DNA of 64,000 nt, taken from the NCBI GenBank assembly GCA_002633025.1, contig NMRB01000151.1, forward strand, positions 18,557 to 82,556, read 5' to 3'. Shown piece by piece: positions 11,880-23,371 of this stretch (position 1 is the stretch's first letter; each line of letters opens with the position of its first letter). The stretch comes from Notospermus geniculatus (taxonomy: Eukaryota; Nemertea; Pilidiophora; Heteronemertea; Lineidae). Both the position numbers and the translations under genes were made by a program. A model generated the notes under the pieces. The model did no database searches. It was given only the letters and a program-made list of their open reading frames with translations, and was not told where the DNA came from.

Positions 11880-14023
11880 CTACTGGAACAACATCATCTG
11901 GAGGAATTCTGAAACAGATCATTCGTGAAAATTACATCAAAATATACATGTATGGCGAGTTTTTTTTGCGAAAACATTCAGTACCGTGGCTGCATGATGC
12001 TCCGACTTGGCCACACCCACCGTTATAATCAATCTCTCCGTCCCCGTTCACGTCTGCCTCTGCTATCATGTCCTCAATCTCCTCCTCCGTCATGACGTCA
12101 CCAGACTTGGACATGACCTTCCTCAGGTCCTCTGCCGAGATGCACCCGTTTTTGTCTCGGTCGAACATATGGAACGCCTCCAGGAGCTCGTTTTCTGTGT
12201 TTTCCGACATCTTGCGCTTCACCATCAGGTGAGCGAAGTCCAGGAAGGACAGGTAACCGTCACCTGGAGACAGCAGATATTTGGGTGAGGTTGGAAAGAC
12301 GGGAACCAGTCTATGAGGTTTGGGGTGAGTGTCAGAACTAGCACGTCATATTGATAACAAACCCTTTCCGTATGTTTGTGTGTGTGTGATCTAGATTGTA
12401 GAAAAAACCTATTCTGGAAAGTTGAGAAGGCGAGATCCCTACCGATAGAGTCTTGTTCATGTATCATGTCCTGTAGCTCCCCCTCCGATGGTGAATACCC
12501 TATCGCCCGCAAGATGGCCTTCAGGTCTCGGGTGCTAACCATTCCCTCGCCGTCTTTGTCGTAAAGGGCGAAAACTGCCCGCAATTCTGAAAACATGAGA
12601 AGTTGTTTCAAACAAAATCTGGTGTTACAATCGTTGTGACACCAATCCCACGTTTGGCGAACCTAGAGTTACACTTGTCGTAGCTCGGCTTACACCGTAA
12701 AAGCCAAGGATTTCATTCCCATCGTTGCCTACTTACGTCGTATTTCTTCCGGGGACAACAACTGGATGTCCGACTTCTGTTGCTCCCGTTTCTTGGCACT
12801 CTTAACGGTCGAAGTCTTACTCGCCTTCGTCGAAGCTCTGCTACTGTGGCTGCTGCGGTTTGTGGTCGTAGAAGGTGTACCACCACCACCTCCCGTCCCG
12901 GAACCTGGTCCAGTCACGATGAATTTCTGCGAAGGAGAGGAGATTATGAAGGTTTCGCTTGAAGGTCGACGGCGCTCGCTGGTGTATGTCCGTGATGCAT
13001 GTTTAAGATTCCCGTCACTGCAGTGTAGTCCAGCAACCCGCCCTAACTTTGTGAATGCTAACATACTGGCCACCAAATTTTCGGTAATCGTTGATTATGT
13101 GGCCAAACTTTTCGGTCGCTTGGAAAGTTCACATCAACGCTGAGGGTTGGTCGCCTCCACCAAGTGACCGGCGACGAAGGTCGTTGTGGACAGCACAGAA
13201 GCGCGTTCGTGTTCGCACCCAGTCTCTCACTAACTGTGAAGTTAGGTAAGGAGACCACGATACGGGGAAATCCGAGACCAGAGATCCTATGGGTCTACAC
13301 TGCAAGTCCAACCAGAACAAACAAATTCTGCTGTCCAGTTCGGAGAGATTGTCATTTCTCTCGAATGAATACATTCAGAAGATCCCCCATTGTGCATTTC
13401 GTGCAAATCCATCTTGTAAAAAATCCGAACGATAAGCCTACATGTAAACATAACAAACATCATATTTGCATTTCAAGCGTTGATATCATGAATTATCTCT
13501 CTTTATACTTTGGCTTAGCATGTGTTTACTGAATCAAATATCCATTATTACCTTATTTCAAATGGACAGAGAGGTCCTATTAAAACTAAGCTGTCCCATT
13601 AAAGACCACATCGAAAAGTACAGCCGAGTGCTGTCGTAGACGAGGAAAACGTCGATGCATCAGCAAGTGGAAGGACGAAAGATGCCAACGATCGTCTCAG
13701 GACCTTTTGGCCTCTTCAGGCCTTGGATCATAATCTCAGAGAAATGCGGCAACTCCGTGTCGTCATCGGCGCTCTACAGTTGCCGGAGTCGATGACGGAG
13801 AGGCAGCTCGTCACTTGACGACAGCTGCCGAGATGACGAGGGCCGGAGTGAAAGATCCTAGCGACGGCTCTGCGAACAACACCTAAAAGACTCAGACGAC
13901 ATCAGGACTTACCGGTGGATGTTTCGTAGGCGTTGAAGCCTTCGCCAGGGCGTTGGCAGTGCTGGACGCCCGAGAGGTCTTCCTCCCCGTTTCGCTCACG
14001 GGCTTACTCGCTGGACGGGACAT
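11880..14023 (-). CDS. EF-hand gene 1: calmodulin-like protein with Ser/Lys-rich N-terminal extension
   Basis: Predicted calcium sensor of 238 residues. Five exons (minus) join in frame: 13913-14023, 12737-12926, 12443-12586, 12021-12263 and 11880-11908 (phases 0, 1, 1, 1). The ATG at 14023 begins MSRPASKPVSETGRKTSR; about 100 residues rich in Ser, Thr, Lys and Gly (a GGGGG run) precede four EF-hands. Loops: DKDGEGMVSTRD, DSIGDGYLSFLD, DRDKNGCISAED and DVNGDGEIDYNE. Only the fourth is fully canonical: loops 1 and 3 end in Asp instead of Glu, and loop 2 has Ile at position 3. The protein ends EFLQMMLFQ. It may bind fewer calcium ions than calmodulin. It shares exon phases and the 144-nt exon with the next two genes. 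Troponin C or centrin relatives are alternatives, but calmodulin spacing fits best. Confidence 0.87.
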
Positions 14024-14886
14024 GTTTGACAAAAAGTGCGCTTTACTTCACATCGTCCTATGATATGATATATCATAGAGAGACGATTTCTAAGCGAGGA
14101 GATTTATCCATGAGACATTTGTTTGTCTGGCGCGTAGGTCTTTAGAGTCTTCTCCGATTGAGGCGAACAAAAGACGCGGGGTTGGTAAAGGTACCGTGCT
14201 GGTCACAGATCATTGGTGAAGTCGAACATGAATGACTGAAATCATCGTATCCCCTTATGACACTCATAAAGCATTGATCGACATTCAATATGGTGTAACT
14301 GAGGCATGGTATTGGTTTATTCGTTTAACTTACGTATGTATGTACACACTATTTACATTTACAAACATTAGGCCTACTGTTTTGACTCATTGCAGTCTTG
14401 TCTTGGGTTCATTTCTTGGATATTTCTTGCAGACGACGTGAAGACAAACACTTTTCAGACTCGATTTACTCTTTCAAAAAGTTCACCGATCACAGTAATC
14501 CATCTCCCCGTCCTGAAGCGCTGTCCACTCATGATTCTTCGCCAATCAACAAAGTAAAGCATCTGATTGGTCCATAAGTTCGCTCTGGTACTTCACGCAG
14601 TGTATCATGCAGGCCGCGGTTACACGTAGAACAGCTTTATTGTACGTACATGTACATGTAGGTGCTGAGACAGGCTGAGCGAAGCCATTCCTGAGAAAAG
14701 AATAGATGGAACAAGCTCGCTGAGGATGGATCATCACGTTTTTCAAACGTGATGACCTCGGGCGAGATCTAAAAAACAAGAGGGACATGGATCTTGCTCT
14801 CAGCTGATGACCATTCTATCACCTGTTGCCATTTATCTATATACATTGTATAAATGCTTGAAGATTGGTTAGATGATTGCATCCTC
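14024..14886. other. Spacer between EF-hand genes 1 and 2
   Basis: This stretch holds the promoter side of gene 1 and the 3' end of gene 2. A short hairpin (ATCACGTTTTTCAAACGTGAT, arms near 14732-14752) is the only structure noticed. No open frame looks real. Confidence 0.45.
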
Positions 14887-17800
14887 TCAGTGGTTCAGCA
14901 TCATTTTCACAAGCTCTGAAAAGGAAAATTAAGAATACAGTCATTGTCATGTCGTGGAATGGTATGTGGAATAAACCATAACCCGATGAGATAAAACACA
15001 CCTTGAATTATGTGTTCTTTCGTATCATCGATCGAATGCAGAAAATGAATGGCGGGTGAATGAATTCGTACGTCGTATCTAAAAGTATCCCGAAACTACA
15101 AGAGGAGACGGCACCCCCCACCCCCCACCCCACCACACACACACATCGGCCTCGACGAACCAAACGTTATAGTGTTACCTTTATAGTCTATGTTACCGTC
15201 TCCATCCACGTCGGCCTCTGCAATCATTTCGTTCACCTCCTCTTCCGTCATTGGAGTGCCTCGGGTCGTCATGGCCGCCCGCAGCTCGTCGTGGGTCAAA
15301 TACCCTTTGTTTTCTTTATCAAATACCTGGGGAAAGCGAGAGATATTCCAAAAACAAGTCGACTGAACTAGGTGGGCAACTCCGTGATCGAATATCCTAA
15401 TCTTTGGAGCCATTTTCAGCAGCCGAAGCACAAGAAGACCCGAAGAAAATACCCCGCGTTTACCGCATTGCCGACCATGGTCAGACATTGCTGAAGGAAA
15501 GTTGCAGAAAGCTTGACGCCGATGACAGAATGAGAACATCCTACGAGGCGAGAGGAAGACAAGAAAACTTCCATACCCTAAATGCTTCCTTCAATTCCTC
15601 CTCTGACTGGTTTGACATTCTTTTCATCATCATCATGACGAATTCCATGAAGTCTAACTCGCCGTCACCTGCAAGACAAAACATTCTTCAGCATCGCGTT
15701 TTGTTATCTTGAACGATCTGATGAAGATAGGTCGAGTTTTTGATCAACCCTGTCGAAAGCTCTGTCAATATCAATGTCTTCTTCCCTGATGAGGTAGAGA
15801 TCTGCGCAAAGTATTTAAGGACGTCCAAGATTGGCGACTTGGCATCGTCATGAGCCGACCAAACTTGTAACCGTTGACTCTTATTGGTTGATGACATCTG
15901 GCCCTATTGTTCCTACCATCTGTATCGGCGTCTCTGATGATGTTGTCTAGCTCCTCTTCAGTGGTCGTCTGCCCGAGGTATCGGAACATCTCACCCAACT
16001 CTTTGGTTGATATCGTCCCGTCGCCATCTTTGTCAAAAAGTGCGAAGACTTGTTGGAATTCTGTGAAAAGATGAGACGTTGATGTCACATGACCGACTAG
16101 GTATGAATGGACTGCTGCAATGTTTCTTGTATCAAAGTAACGCTATCAAGTGTGATCGCCAAAATACTCACTTACCTATCAGGTCTTCCTCACTTGATGT
16201 CATTAACTCACACTTACCTAGCAGGCATAAACCCTCCTCGCTTAATCAACGAACGATATCACATTATGTGCTGTTCCCTTGATGTCAGAATCCCATACTT
16301 ACCTATCAAGTCCTCACTTGATGTCACAATCCCGCACTTACCTATTAAGTCCTCACTTGATGTCACAATCCCGCACTTATATTACCTATTAAGTCCTCAT
16401 CACTTGATGTCACAATCCCGCATTTACCTATTAAGCCCTCCTCACTTGATGTCACAATTCCACTTACCTATTAAGTCATCCTCACTTGATGTCACTATTC
16501 CACTTACCTATCAAGTCCTCTTCGCTTAATGTTGTCATCATTTCCTCCTGTTCCTTGGTTTTCTTGGCGGAGGCGACATTTTTCTTGGCCGGGGAAGCCT
16601 TGCCGCTCGCCTTGCTGGTATCCGTCACCTTGATTTTCTGCGACGAAGCAGAAGAAACAGTTGATGAGGTTGAACTTGGCCGTTGCATGCCGTCAAAAGG
16701 TGGTACTGCTGCGTTGGTAGTGAGTATTCTTTCAGGGTCAGTGTAGCAAGACCCGTGTTGACCTATCTGTTCGAGTGATAGGGCCAACAGTTGACGATAT
16801 AATCCTTAAAATTCCCTCGTGTACGTTTTGTCAGAACATCACATCAAGATTGGGAGGAAATCATCTTGATTTACGATGTCACAGAGCGGTATGTGAAAAC
16901 TTATTCCATAGAAGTAAATGACTTTGGCAAAGAGACTGATGGCAAGGTACAAAATCGATTTCAGAGTCAAAGCAGCGAGAAATATCCCGGGGAAATATCC
17001 TTCCTGAACCTGACAAAAGTTTTACAACGATATTCCCTTCCAGAGCCAACCAGATCTGTCTCTGTCCTATGTCACGTATGTACAATACATAGGCCTATCT
17101 GTAAGAAGCAAAGGCTTGTAATGAAGTCTTTTTATTTGTTCTGTCATGACAAACCATTCACTGGTTCGTAGACCTTCTTGGCGCAGCGGGGGACCCTCCA
17201 TAAAGAATTTCCCACCGCTTTGGCCTGAATAAACCGTGCGAGGAATTATTTCGTTATGTTTGCTTAGGCCTGATCAAAACACGCAATGAAGCACCAACCA
17301 TTGCCTGAGGTCTTTAAAAATCTCCACTTAGGCCTGTCATTAAAATCGCAATTTGTGTGGGTTCAGCGATCCTGATGGAAGATTCTCTCGCACGACTCCT
17401 CAGCCTTGCAATGACGGCGCTGCGGCTCATTTCAGTTTTATGGCCGCCGCTAGGTGTCTTGCCTGTGGGTTGACGTGACTGATTTACAAATCAAAGGAAA
17501 TCTGTCATGACGTCATTAGCCATGTAGCATATTTAGCCTCGTTCTGGTTCGTCTCAAAGTGAAATGTCGTCGGTTACTGGTAGAGGTGAACCTGACGAGA
17601 TGGTCATCGAGAATGACATCTGACGTGATGAATGGCCATGTCTCTGGATCCATTCAAGACAGAGGTTCCTACCCTTGATGCCACACCTGACTTCACCATT
17701 CAAGGACAATAGGACCCGGGGCCGTATGCACAAAACATCTTTAGTGTAAAATTTCCCTTATCTTTTGTTTGAAGGGAAATTTTACAATTAAGATGTTTTG

Positions 17801-18403
17801 TGCGTACGGCCCCAGGGCCCATATTCATAAAACTACTTAGGGCCTAAGTCTAAGCTTGGAGGAATTATACTGACAGTGTGACACTTATCCTTTGTTCAAC
17901 ACAAAAGATAAGTATCACACTTTGACTTAAGTATGTTTATGAACATGGACCCTGAACTATGCCTGAAGAGGACCACCATTATTGTAACATACACCATTCT
18001 TTAAAGGGTAAGTACACAATGTTGAATCGAACAGAGGATGAAGATCGTGCGTGATAATCACCCTTCAGTCCCTTGTTGTTGTTGCATTTAGAGGAGGGGA
18101 TTTCAGAGGATGCAGCCCGTGTAGCCATAGTTTTGTGTAGGCATGCAATAAACTATATTTGAGGCAATAAACTATATTTGAATTTGAATTTGAATTTGCG
18201 CGGAACCGATAATGTTTTGGTGAATAACAGGTCATACTTACAGGAGTTGTGCTCCTGGTTGGCCCCACGGGCTTCTTGGTCGGCGCCGGAGCCACCTTGT
18301 TGGTGCTCTCCTTCTTCCGTTTGGCTGCGTCGCTCATGACGGAGGAGGACTGAGTTCTCTGCATGTAACGAGGATTGGATGTTTCATCCTTCTTGCCCGA
18401 CAT
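14887..18403 (-). CDS. EF-hand gene 2: calmodulin-like protein with basic N-terminal extension
   Basis: Predicted calcium sensor of 234 residues. Six exons (minus): 18242-18403, 16508-16637, 15917-16060, 15577-15668, 15179-15326 and 14887-14915, all in frame. The ATG at 18403 starts [13 protein letters not shown]; a Lys/Ser/Pro-rich extension of about 95 residues precedes the EF-hands. Loops: [36 protein letters not shown] (degenerate: Glu at 3, Lys at 5) and [13 protein letters not shown]-terminus ELVKMMLNH. It has the same exon plan as genes 1 and 3, except that the EF2-EF4 exon is split by an extra phase-0 intron between 15577 and 15326. The intron after exon 2 contains a minisatellite built from the exon-2 splice donor. 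Confidence 0.87.
16160..16508 (-). repeat. Minisatellite of repeated 5' splice-site units
   Basis: Eight units of about 40-42 bp, including the authentic exon-2/intron junction, each carry ATAG/GTAAGT-type sequence on the minus strand. The real donor is at 16507. Donor-like copies on the minus strand fall at about 16467, 16427, 16385, 16341, 16302, 16217 and 16175. The part of each unit upstream of the donor resembles the end of exon 2 (ACATTAAG-GA-GGACTTGATAG), so the array seems to have grown from the exon-intron junction. Confidence 0.85.
17718..17952. mobile_element. Two adjacent hairpin MITEs in the EF-hand gene 2 intron
   Basis: 17718-17813 is a near-complete palindrome starting GGGGCCGTATGCACAAAACA. 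17815-17952 is a second palindrome of a different family starting GGGCCCATATTCATAAA with internal GTGTGACACTTATCCTTTGT. Members of the second family recur at 45899-46117. Neither encodes protein. Confidence 0.75.
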
Positions 18404-18823
18404 GGCATTCAAAATAACATTCTAGACCCACGACTGGCATCAAGTCGAAAATGACCACGCTTGCCAGTTATGGATATTGAAAAACATAAAAGGTTTTGAA
18501 ATCGAGAAATAAAATGGTTGTTGAAATTGGATACTATACTTACGATTGATTCTATACTTGTGATTGTACGTGCTAAGTCAGAAATGAAATGACACAGAAT
18601 TGAATATAAAAGTGAATGTCTTCATGTTATGTATTGAATTTATTATTACAAATATTGAGGCCCCTAAAGTGTAACTCATTTTCACTTTAAATTACAGTAT
18701 ATACACCACAATTAAAAGCGACATATCTTTTGCCTTGCAGAAACTAGTTTGCTGTGCTCGTATCTCTCGCGTCTGGTCATGCCAAGTTGTCTTTTTGGGG
18801 ATGCTAATGAACGCCATAATATA

Positions 18824-19294
18824 AGTTGCGCTTCCACTACAAAAAAAGCCGGTATTTGTCCGCTCTTATTCTGCTTCCATTACAGAATAGCCGTGTTTAA
18901 TAAGTCTGGTTCTATTAAGTGCGGATCTATTTAGTTCGAGTTGCGCTTCCACTACAAAAAGCCGGTATTTGTCCGCTCTTATTCTGCTTCCATTACAGAA
19001 TTGCCGGGTTTAAAAAGTCCGGTTCTATTAAGTGCGGGTCTATTTAGTTCGGATAGCATAGCCGATCATACTCCGAATCTAGATGCGGATAAATTTTGTA
19101 GTGGAATGGCAATAACACCGGATCTATTTGTAGTATTATGCTCGGTTACAGGTGGCTCCACGGTCGCTTGCGACTGTGCATGACCTATCCAAACTAAATA
19201 GATCCGCACTTAATAGAACCGGACTTATTAAACCCGGCAATTCTGTAATGGAAGCAGAACAAGAGCGGCTTTTTTTTGTAGTGGAAGCGCAACT
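18824..19294. mobile_element. MITE with nested or duplicated terminal repeat
   Basis: Terminal inverted repeats AGTTGCGCTTCCACTACAAA at the left, with the complement ending at 19294. The left end is present twice, at 18824 and again near 18939, each followed by about 110 bp of similar sequence (GCTCTTATTCTGCTTCCATT). This suggests one copy inserted next to another or an internal duplication. No coding capacity. It lies upstream of EF-hand gene 2. Confidence 0.75.
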
Positions 19295-19657
19295 ATTGAA
19301 ACACATAACTGCTGGTAATATTTTGGGTAATCCCTTATAGGACCCCGCATTATTCCATAATCCTTATACGACTCGAGTCGAAACCCACAGTTAACCATTG
19401 CTAAGCTTCTTTATCGCTCAAAAGCGTCAAGTCCTTTATAATCCTTTCTAACAGATCTTTCATCTTACAATCACTTTCATGAGATATCTATACAAACCTA
19501 TTGAATGGAAGATGTTTATGAATTCGTATTAATGACAGGCGGTTTATTGTGATGTATCAAAATGAATGACGACCTGACCCCTTGGCTCGAGACCTACATT
19601 TACTAATCAGCTGTCAGTGCAGAAGTACATGACATATAGGCCTATAATAAGGAGTTT

Positions 19658-19770
19658 TCGCAAAGCCCCCCCCCAACACGAACGCCAAACCCATTGTTCG
19701 ATGCCATGAAGGGAGCACCGAACAAAAGGATACGTTCGCGTTGGCGTTTCGGGGGGCTTTGCGAAAACGG
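19658..19770. repeat. Imperfect inverted repeat
   Basis: TTTTCGCAAAGCCCCCC near 19658 is answered by GGGGGGCTTTGCGAAAAC near 19751, with further matching inner segments (AACGCCAA, CCGAACA). It is a short hairpin-type element in the spacer between EF-hand genes 2 and 3. Confidence 0.6.
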
Positions 19771-20520
19771 CACGTGGTGAATTTTGTCACACAACTATAT
19801 TTTGTTGGATAAATTCGTAATACCCTTTCATTCAACGTAAGGGAAACTGATGACTGCGGGCAAAAAGACTCCGACGGTTACGTCAGATGTCATGATGATT
19901 ACGTAAACTTATCAGCACTTCTCTCCCACCAACTTCAAACTAGGCCTGCTCTACTCTGACATGGAAGGCGTGGTGGTCCAGCTCGGCAGAGGAATGGACC
20001 TTATAGGACATTACAAGGAATTCTCCCTGACCTCGTAGTTTACTAGTAGACACGCCTGTCGATTTCTCCACATCGTCACGTCAAATCCTGAAGGCCTAGA
20101 GGAGAACAGATGCGATGCTTTGATACTTGAAATATCCCCTGTGGCTTCTTTGATGTAATTTCCCAAACGCCATACAATTTATTTCACGCCATCCTCTTGA
20201 GTCATCTTGCCCTGACAAGCGTTCCAATCACTCCTACTCTCGCTCAATCCAAGAAGGAGCATAGTTCTTTCGAAGGACGAAGTGACCCTAGGCCTTGATA
20301 TGTTAAAATATCGTTAGTGGACAGAATGCTTTTCATGTGATTTGATGCAAGAATCTACAAACGCAAACAAAATTGACATGAGAAAGACGGAAGCAGAAGG
20401 GACGCAAAATGCAATGGATGTCGCTATGTTCATCCACTTTTGTTAATCGGACAATCAAAACATCAATGCGAAAAGAATTGCAGGCACTAATCCTTGTTGC
20501 CCCGTTGCTGCCTTTGCACA

Positions 20521-21782
20521 TCAGCAATTTGGCGCGGACATCATTTTGACGAATTCTGAAAGGTAGACAGAAAGATGATGTAAAGTAAAGGTTGCTCGAT
20601 TTGCATCAGCCTTCATTATACAATGTTCCTGGTGGTCAAAAAAAAAGGATCAGCAAAAGCCGTAATACCGGTTCTTTCAACGTACGGGCATTTGACTGGG
20701 CGAAAGGAACCGAGGCGAGCGAAAGACTGGATACCATAATACGTCATCATGATGACGTAATCTCTGCGCTTACGTCATCATGATGACGTAAGCAAAGGTT
20801 ACGTCATCATGATGACGTAAGCTTTGCGGTGACAAAATACCTGCTCCAAGACTGTTCGTTTAGCATTCGCCATTTCATTTCATTTCATTTCATTTATTTA
20901 TTTCGACCAACAATAAACTAAATAAACATAAGTAAACGACAAAATAATACAAAAGTAGGTCGGGAACACAGCAAGATCAGGGAAGATCGCCAATACCTGA
21001 TCCAGCTCCACACCCCATAACCACTACCGCCATATCACAAAGAAGCGACTCCGAGAAATGCGTCAACTTACCTTCATAATCCACCTGGCCATCCCCATCA
21101 ATATCAGCCTCCCTGATCATCTCATCCACGTCATTATCAGACAGTTTCTCTCCAAGGTTCATCATGACATGACGTAATTCCGCTGACGTAATATTGCCGT
21201 CGCCATCTTTATCAAACACCTTGAACGCTTCCCGCATGTCGTCCTCACAACTGCCTGGTTCTTGGAGATGCCGTGCCATCATGATGAGGAATTCGTCGAA
21301 ATCTAACGTCCCATTGCCTGAAAGAGAATGGTTTAGTTGTTCATTTCATTCGCAGATGACTCGATTTCTGCGCCATCATCCTCTGCAAAACCCCGAAAGC
21401 TGCTCAGCCTCGTTTCAGATCATCTCACTTTACGAGGCCGATACCCACTCTAAATCTCGCCAGACTTCATGGCTTGGGTCTGTTTCACATTGTCCGATGC
21501 CTCGTCTGCTATCATGATAAAACGAAGAGAGGGGACAAATTCCCGAAACTGCGTGAGGCCCAGCGTGGTTTGACGAGATTGGACGATGACCAGCCTCTCC
21601 CTGGGATTCGTGCCAGTGTTTGGCCTGACCTCACTTACCATCCTTGTCCACCTCGTTGATCATGTCCTGAAGCTCCGTCTCTGAAGGGTTTTGTCCTAAA
21701 GACTTCATGACGGTACCGAGTTCCTTGGTCGTGATGTGGCCGTCACCATCCTTGTCAAAGAGACGAAAGGCCTCCCTGTATT
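20521..21782 (-). CDS. EF-hand gene 3, copy A (5' exons in assembly gap)
   Basis: Three 3' exons of the calmodulin-like gene that is complete at 23372-25189: 21639-21782, 21072-21317 and 20521-20555 (stop TGA). The predicted protein over these exons is identical to copy B although the DNA differs, with mostly synonymous changes. The first two exons would fall in the N run at 21943-22800. I take this as the other haplotype of copy B rather than a separate gene. Confidence 0.8.
20740..20820. repeat. Tandem CRE-like palindromes (three copies)
   Basis: Three copies of the perfect palindrome TTACGTCATCATGATGACGT(AA), near 20740, 20770 and 20799. Each contains two opposed TGACGT half-sites as bound by CREB/ATF-type bZIP factors. 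They lie in the last intron of EF-hand gene 3. The other haplotype has one intact copy at 23589-23610 and one clipped copy at 23618-23637. Confidence 0.8.
20873..20992 (-). mobile_element. Truncated non-LTR retrotransposon 3' end
   Basis: A 120-bp insertion present in copy A and absent from copy B of the same intron. On the minus strand it ends in repeats of ATGAA. The direct repeat TCGCCA flanks it (20867-20872 and 20987-20992), while copy B has a single matching site. This is a filled site and its empty allele. Confidence 0.75.
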
Positions 21783-21942
21783 CTGACAAAAAGATATGAA
21801 CATCAGACATGTCAGAAGGATGTTGTGATCCTTTGTCGGAATCTACCCAACTGATTATGAAAGATAGCCGTTGGCGACTCAACCACGATCTGCAGTTGTG
21901 GCTGTTTTCACACCGAAACCCTCCTTCAGATTCGAATAGGCC

Positions 21943-22800
21943 NNNNNNNNNNNNNNNNNNNNNNNNNNNNNNNNNNNNNNNNNNNNNNNNNNNNNNNNNN
22001 NNNNNNNNNNNNNNNNNNNNNNNNNNNNNNNNNNNNNNNNNNNNNNNNNNNNNNNNNNNNNNNNNNNNNNNNNNNNNNNNNNNNNNNNNNNNNNNNNNNN
22101 NNNNNNNNNNNNNNNNNNNNNNNNNNNNNNNNNNNNNNNNNNNNNNNNNNNNNNNNNNNNNNNNNNNNNNNNNNNNNNNNNNNNNNNNNNNNNNNNNNNN
22201 NNNNNNNNNNNNNNNNNNNNNNNNNNNNNNNNNNNNNNNNNNNNNNNNNNNNNNNNNNNNNNNNNNNNNNNNNNNNNNNNNNNNNNNNNNNNNNNNNNNN
22301 NNNNNNNNNNNNNNNNNNNNNNNNNNNNNNNNNNNNNNNNNNNNNNNNNNNNNNNNNNNNNNNNNNNNNNNNNNNNNNNNNNNNNNNNNNNNNNNNNNNN
22401 NNNNNNNNNNNNNNNNNNNNNNNNNNNNNNNNNNNNNNNNNNNNNNNNNNNNNNNNNNNNNNNNNNNNNNNNNNNNNNNNNNNNNNNNNNNNNNNNNNNN
22501 NNNNNNNNNNNNNNNNNNNNNNNNNNNNNNNNNNNNNNNNNNNNNNNNNNNNNNNNNNNNNNNNNNNNNNNNNNNNNNNNNNNNNNNNNNNNNNNNNNNN
22601 NNNNNNNNNNNNNNNNNNNNNNNNNNNNNNNNNNNNNNNNNNNNNNNNNNNNNNNNNNNNNNNNNNNNNNNNNNNNNNNNNNNNNNNNNNNNNNNNNNNN
22701 NNNNNNNNNNNNNNNNNNNNNNNNNNNNNNNNNNNNNNNNNNNNNNNNNNNNNNNNNNNNNNNNNNNNNNNNNNNNNNNNNNNNNNNNNNNNNNNNNNNN
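21943..22800. other. Assembly gap (858 N)
   Basis: Unsequenced stretch between the two copies of EF-hand gene 3. Any open frames crossing it are meaningless. Confidence 0.99.
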
Positions 22801-23371
22801 ACTTCAAACTAGGCCTGCTCTACTCTGACATGGAAGGCGTGGTGGTCCAGCTCGGCAGAGGAATGGACCTTATAGGACATTACAAGGAATTCTCCCTGAC
22901 CTCGTAGTTTACTGGTAGACACGCCTGTCGATTTCTCCACATCGTCACGTCAAATCCTGAAGGCCTAGAGGAGAACAGATGCGATGCTTTGATACTTGAA
23001 ATATCCCCTGTGGCTTCTTTGATGTAATTTCCCAAACGCCATACAATTTATTTCACGCCATCCTCTTGAGTCATCTTGCCCTGACGAGCGTTCCAATCAC
23101 TCCTACTCTCGCTCAATCCAAGGACAGGCGAAGTGACCCTAGGCCTTGATATGTTAAGATATCTTTAGTGGACAGAATGCTTTTCATGTGATTTGATGCA
23201 AGAATCTACAAACGCAAACAAAACTGACATGAGAAAGACGGAAGCAGAAGGGACGCAAAATGCAATGGATGTCGCTATGTTCATCCACTTTTGTTAATCG
23301 GACAATCAAAAAATCCATGCGTAAAGAATTGCAGGCACTAATCCTTGTTGCCCCGTTGCTGCCTTTGCACA

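Larger units (their letters stand above)
19932..21942 (+). repeat. Near-identical direct copy of 22801-24748
   Basis: This block and 22801-24748 match nearly throughout, with substitutions, a 120-bp retroelement insertion here, and about 100 bp extra (near 24117-24222) in the other copy. The N run lies exactly between them. The right copy starts inside the left one, and the left copy stops where the right one continues, as expected for two haplotypes laid end to end. Confidence 0.9.

Noticed and set aside
12766-13143. 125-residue plus-strand frame
   Set aside because: It is the antisense shadow of EF-hand gene 1 exon 2.
21809-22828. Long open frames of 293-339 residues
   Set aside because: They consist of N translated as X across the assembly gap.
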